From Bradyrhizobium sp. C9 (GTDB taxonomy: Bacteria; Pseudomonadota; Alphaproteobacteria; Rhizobiales; Xanthobacteraceae), in contig NZ_NWTG01000035.1 in the NCBI RefSeq assembly GCF_002532045.1, positions 1 to 62,913 on the forward strand: a DNA stretch of 62,913 nt, written 5' to 3'. Positions within the stretch are counted from its first letter, which is position 1. Each line of letters begins with the position of its first letter. Under the pieces are notes generated by a model, which saw only the letters and a program-made list of their open reading frames with translations, had not been told where the DNA came from and ran no database searches. The position numbers were made by a program, and so were the translations under genes. Of this stretch, positions 60,051-62,913 are shown one piece after another.

Positions 60051-61691
60051 ATGTCCGTGATTGATCTTGCTGCCAGCCCGAGCGACCTGCGGGCGCTCGC
60101 CGAACAATCCAACGCCTGGCCGTTCGAGCAGGCGAAAGCGATTGTGGCGCGGCTGAAGAAAAATCCGAAGGACGAGGTGCTGTTCGAGACCGGCTACGGC
60201 CCCTCGGGCCTGCCGCATATCGGCACCTTCGGTGAAGTCGCGCGCACCACGATGGTGCGCCACGCCTTTCGTGTGCTCACCGAGGACAAGATCAAGACGC
60301 GCCTGCTTGCCTTCTCCGACGACATGGACGGCCTGCGCAAGGTGCCGGACAACGTGCCGAACAAGGAATTGCTGGCGCAGCATCTCGGCAAGCCGCTGAC
60401 CAAGGTGCCCGATCCGTTCGGTACCCATCCGAGCTTCGGCCAGCACAACAATGCGCGGCTGCGCGCCTTCCTCGACCAGTTCGGCTTCGACTACGAATTC
60501 GCCAGCTCGACCGAGTATTACACCTCCGGCCGGTTCGATGCGGCTCTGCTGCGCATGCTGGAGCGGATCGAGAAGGTGATGGCGATCATGCTGCCGTCGC
60601 TGCGCGAGGAGCGGGCGGCGAGCTATTCGCCGTTCCTGCCGATCTGTCCGCGCACCGGCCTCGTGCTCTACGTGCCGGTGACGGCGCATGACGCCAAGGC
60701 CGGCACGATCTCCTATGAGGATCCCGAGACCAAGGAGAGCGTCACCGTTCCCGTCACCGGCGGCCGCTGCAAGCTGCAATGGAAGCCGGACTGGGCGATG
60801 CGCTGGTACGCGCTCGGCGTCGACTATGAAATGGCCGGCAAGGACCTGATCGACTCGGTGAAGCTGTCCGCCAAGATCTGCGCGGCGCTCGGCGGCACGC
60901 CGCCCGAAGGCTTCAATTACGAGCTGTTCCTCGACGAGAAGGGCCAGAAGATCTCGAAGTCGAAGGGCAACGGCCTGACGATCGACGAATGGCTGCGTTA
61001 CGCCTCGCCGGAATCGCTGTCGCTGTTCATGTATCGCGAGCCCAAGGCGGCGAAGCGGCTCTATTTCGACGTCATCCCGCGCAATGTCGACGACTACCAG
61101 CAGTTCCTCGACGGCTTCACGCGGCAGGAAGCGCGCCAGCAGCTGCAGAATCCGGTCTGGCACATCCATTCCGGCAAGCCGCCGCAGGCCGACATGCCCG
61201 TCACCTTCCAGCTGCTGCTGACGCTGGTGTCGTCGTCGAATGCGGAGAATGCCGAGACGCTGTGGGGCTTCATCGGCCGCTATCGTCCGGGCGTGACGCC
61301 CGAGACGCATCCGAAGTTAGACGCGATGGTCGGCTACGCCATCAACTACTATCGCGACTTCGTGGCGCCGACCAAGCAGTTCCGCGAGCCCACCGAAGGT
61401 GAGCGCGCCGCGCTGCAGGACCTGCGCGATGCGCTTGCGAACATGCCGGCCGATGCGACCGCGGAAGACATCCAGAACGTGGTCTACGAAATCGGCCGCC
61501 GCGAGCCGTTCCTCGACACGGTCAAGAAGGGCAAGGACGGCCGTCCCGGCGTCTCGCTCGACTGGTTCAACATGCTCTACCAAGTGCTGCTCGGCCAGGA
61601 GAAGGGCCCGCGCTTCGGCTCCTTCGTCGCGGTCTACGGCGTGCAGAACGCGGTCAACATGATCGACGGCGCGCTGGCGCGGTCGTCGTAG
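60051..61691 (+). CDS. lysK: Class I lysine--tRNA ligase
   Basis: A 546-residue class I LysRS, the archaeal-type enzyme also found in alphaproteobacteria. HIGH-like motif GPSGLPHIGTF (HIGT at 56-59), the KMSKS-like KISKSKGN (300-307), KRLYFDVIPRNVDDY and an anticodon-binding helical C-terminus. It charges tRNA-Lys. Start at 60051 behind TTGGAGAAAGCCTGAAGAA. If the genome has no class II LysRS this is essential. Confidence 0.95.
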   Translation: MSVIDLAASPSDLRALAEQSNAWPFEQAKAIVARLKKNPKDEVLFETGYGPSGLPHIGTFGEVARTTMVRHAFRVLTEDKIKTRLLAFSDDMDGLRKVPDNVPNKELLAQHLGKPLTKVPDPFGTHPSFGQHNNARLRAFLDQFGFDYEFASSTEYYTSGRFDAALLRMLERIEKVMAIMLPSLREERAASYSPFLPICPRTGLVLYVPVTAHDAKAGTISYEDPETKESVTVPVTGGRCKLQWKPDWAMRWYALGVDYEMAGKDLIDSVKLSAKICAALGGTPPEGFNYELFLDEKGQKISKSKGNGLTIDEWLRYASPESLSLFMYREPKAAKRLYFDVIPRNVDDYQQFLDGFTRQEARQQLQNPVWHIHSGKPPQADMPVTFQLLLTLVSSSNAENAETLWGFIGRYRPGVTPETHPKLDAMVGYAINYYRDFVAPTKQFREPTEGERAALQDLRDALANMPADATAEDIQNVVYEIGRREPFLDTVKKGKDGRPGVSLDWFNMLYQVLLGQEKGPRFGSFVAVYGVQNAVNMIDGALARSS

Positions 61692-61697
61692 GCTTCT

Positions 61698-61829
61698 TTC
61701 TCCCCCTGTGGGAGAAGGTGGCGCGGATGAAATCCGCGCCGGATGAGGGGTCTCTCTCCGCGGAGACAGATCCCTCACCCGTCCGCGATGCTTCGCATCG
61801 CGTCCACCCTCTCCCACAGGGGGAGAGGG
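61698..61829. repeat. Large palindromic repeat after lysK
   Basis: Outer arms TCTCCCCCTGTGGGAGA and TCTCCCACAGGGGGAGA; inner arms GATGAGGGGTCTCTC / GAGACAGATCCCTCA-like. Family of 19897 and 25222. It fills most of the gap to the aldolase gene (61692-61961). Confidence 0.75.
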
Positions 61830-61961
61830 ACAAAAGGCCGCAAAATCCGGATGGCTGATCCCCGGCAATTTCAGCCGGGGTTGCGCCGGATTGCGCTACA
61901 CTCCGTCCCATAAAATCAGCACGGCCTTCGTTAAGAGGCCGGCACAGATGGGAGCATGCGC

Positions 61962-62747
61962 ATGCAGTTCAGGGTTTCGCCGACATCGCTGCAGGACAGT
62001 ACGAGCGCCGAGGAATGGCAGGCGCGGGTCGATCTCGCGGCCGCGCATCGGCTCGCCTACATCCACGGCTTTTCGGAAGGCATCTTCAATCATCTCACCT
62101 TCGTGGTGCCCGGCCGCACCGATCGCTACTACCAGATCCCGTTCGGCATGCACTGGTCGGAGGTGACCGCGTCGTCCTTCATGGAGGTCGGGATCGACGA
62201 TGCGCAGGTGAAGCGCGGCGAGGGTGAGGTCGAGCGCTCCTGCTATTGCATCCATGCGCCGATCCACAAGGCGCTGCCGCAGGCCAAGGCGGTGTTCCAC
62301 ACCCACATGCCGTATGCGAGCGCGCTGACGCGGCTCGAGGATCCGCGCATCAAGGAGATCGGGCAGACCGAGGTCGGATTGTCGGAAGCGATCGCCTATG
62401 ACGATCTCTACACCGGCCCCGCGCTGGATCCCGAGGAGGGCGCACGGCTTGCCAGGGTGATCGGCACCAAGACCATCCTTTTCATGGCCAATCACGGCAT
62501 CTCGACCGTCGGAGAGACCGTCGCCGATGCCTACGACCGGCTGTATTACATCGAGCGCGCGGCGCAAGTGCAGATCTATGCGATGTGGACCCAGCAGCCG
62601 CTCAAGCAATTGCCGCAGCATGTGGTGGAGAAGACCAAACGCGATTTCCGTGACGACCATCTCTACGACGGCCCAAGCCCGTCGCAGCGGCATTTCGATG
62701 CGCTGAAGCGAATGCTGGACCGCAAGGAGCCGGATTACGCGACGTAA
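61962..62747 (+). CDS. Class II aldolase/adducin family protein
   Basis: A 261-residue zinc enzyme fold. Zinc ligand motif FHTHMPYA (two His) and NHGISTVGETVADAYDRLYYIERAAQVQ near the C-terminus with a third His. Substrates of this group are fuculose-, rhamnulose- or ribulose-phosphates; not predictable here. Start at 61962 (GGAGCATGCGC before it); the ATG six bases earlier is too close to the ribosome site. Confidence 0.9.
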   Translation: MQFRVSPTSLQDSTSAEEWQARVDLAAAHRLAYIHGFSEGIFNHLTFVVPGRTDRYYQIPFGMHWSEVTASSFMEVGIDDAQVKRGEGEVERSCYCIHAPIHKALPQAKAVFHTHMPYASALTRLEDPRIKEIGQTEVGLSEAIAYDDLYTGPALDPEEGARLARVIGTKTILFMANHGISTVGETVADAYDRLYYIERAAQVQIYAMWTQQPLKQLPQHVVEKTKRDFRDDHLYDGPSPSQRHFDALKRMLDRKEPDYAT

Positions 62748-62769
62748 GCGTCGGGTCCGCGCCGCAAAT

Positions 62770-62850
62770 TTCACCGTCGTCCCGGCGAAGGCCGGGACCC
62801 ATTACCCCAGGGTCATGTTGTTGAAGCGAGCTGTGGCCCCAGCTCGCTAC
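62770..62850. repeat. Palindromic repeat near the window end
   Basis: Contains TCGTCCCGGCGAAGGCCGGGACCCATTACCC (perfect hairpin CCCGGCC/GGCCGGG) and later AGCGAGCTGTGGCCCCAGCTCGCTAC (AGCGAGCTG / CAGCTCGCT). Non-coding; continues a common repeat type of this lineage. Confidence 0.7.
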
Positions 62851-62913
62851 AATTCAAACGGCGGTGGTTGATGGGGTGGACGGCCCCCTACGGCATCAGT
62901 GTGCCAGAATGAG

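Overview
The window looks like chromosomal DNA of a Bradyrhizobium-like alphaproteobacterium (Nitrobacteraceae). The reasons are the high GC content, many Liv-type ABC transporters, a pim-type dicarboxylate beta-oxidation cluster, a SAM-II riboswitch before metZ, a class I lysyl-tRNA synthetase, a DUF3551 protein and several intergenic palindromic repeat families. This assignment is an inference from gene content; no marker gene was compared. No phage, IS transposase, CRISPR array or rRNA was seen.

Region 1 (1-4960): a DUF559 gene broken by one stop codon and set among palindromic repeats; a Liv-type ABC transporter on the minus strand (livH, a fused livM-livG, livF) without its own binding protein; a divergent MarR regulator. 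Region 2 (5069-17597, minus strand): IclR regulator, livG, livF, livH, livM, then five tandem paralogous periplasmic binding proteins and a glycerate 2-kinase. Four of the five binding-protein genes end in near-identical hairpin terminators. Region 3 (17767-25206, plus strand): pimF, pimA, pimC, pimD and a short-chain dehydrogenase, divergent from iclR across a perfect palindrome that fits an IclR operator. Regions 2 and 3 together look like an uptake and beta-oxidation system for dicarboxylic or fatty acids, with the thiolase (pimB) missing from the cluster.

Region 4 (25390-35158): metZ under a SAM-II riboswitch, a double-length dCTP deaminase, an unrecognised protein followed by a MITE-like repeat flanked by 25-bp direct repeats, a MATE exporter, SRPBCC and VOC proteins, an AraC regulator, an alkyl-DNA repair methyltransferase and a GT22-like glycosyltransferase. 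Region 5 (35265-41918): tRNA-Gly(CCC), a DUF3551 protein, flavin oxidoreductases, a DapA-like aldolase, a cytochrome P450 and a LuxR regulator. Region 6 (42050-44209): an ECF sigma factor with DUF4142 and cupredoxin genes; the sigma gene and the DUF4142 gene carry the same bipartite promoter motif with the same spacing, which suggests an autoregulated stress unit.

Region 7 (44249-50757): a LysR/Rieske oxygenase pair, a PhaC-like hydrolase behind an FNR/FixK-type box, RidA, a secreted esterase, and a five-part CDGSH / ferredoxin-like / CDGSH / truncated haemoglobin / C-terminal domain protein divergent from an HxlR regulator. Region 8 (50758-55445): a visibly less GC-rich stretch of small exported proteins (binding protein, Tat-type metallo-beta-lactamase fold enzyme, two divergent lipocalin-like proteins, a small secreted protein behind an EcfG-type promoter). 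Region 9 (55470-62913): FAD-dependent dehydrogenase, ClpP-like periplasmic protein, SCO copper chaperone, another binding protein, LysRS and a class II aldolase.
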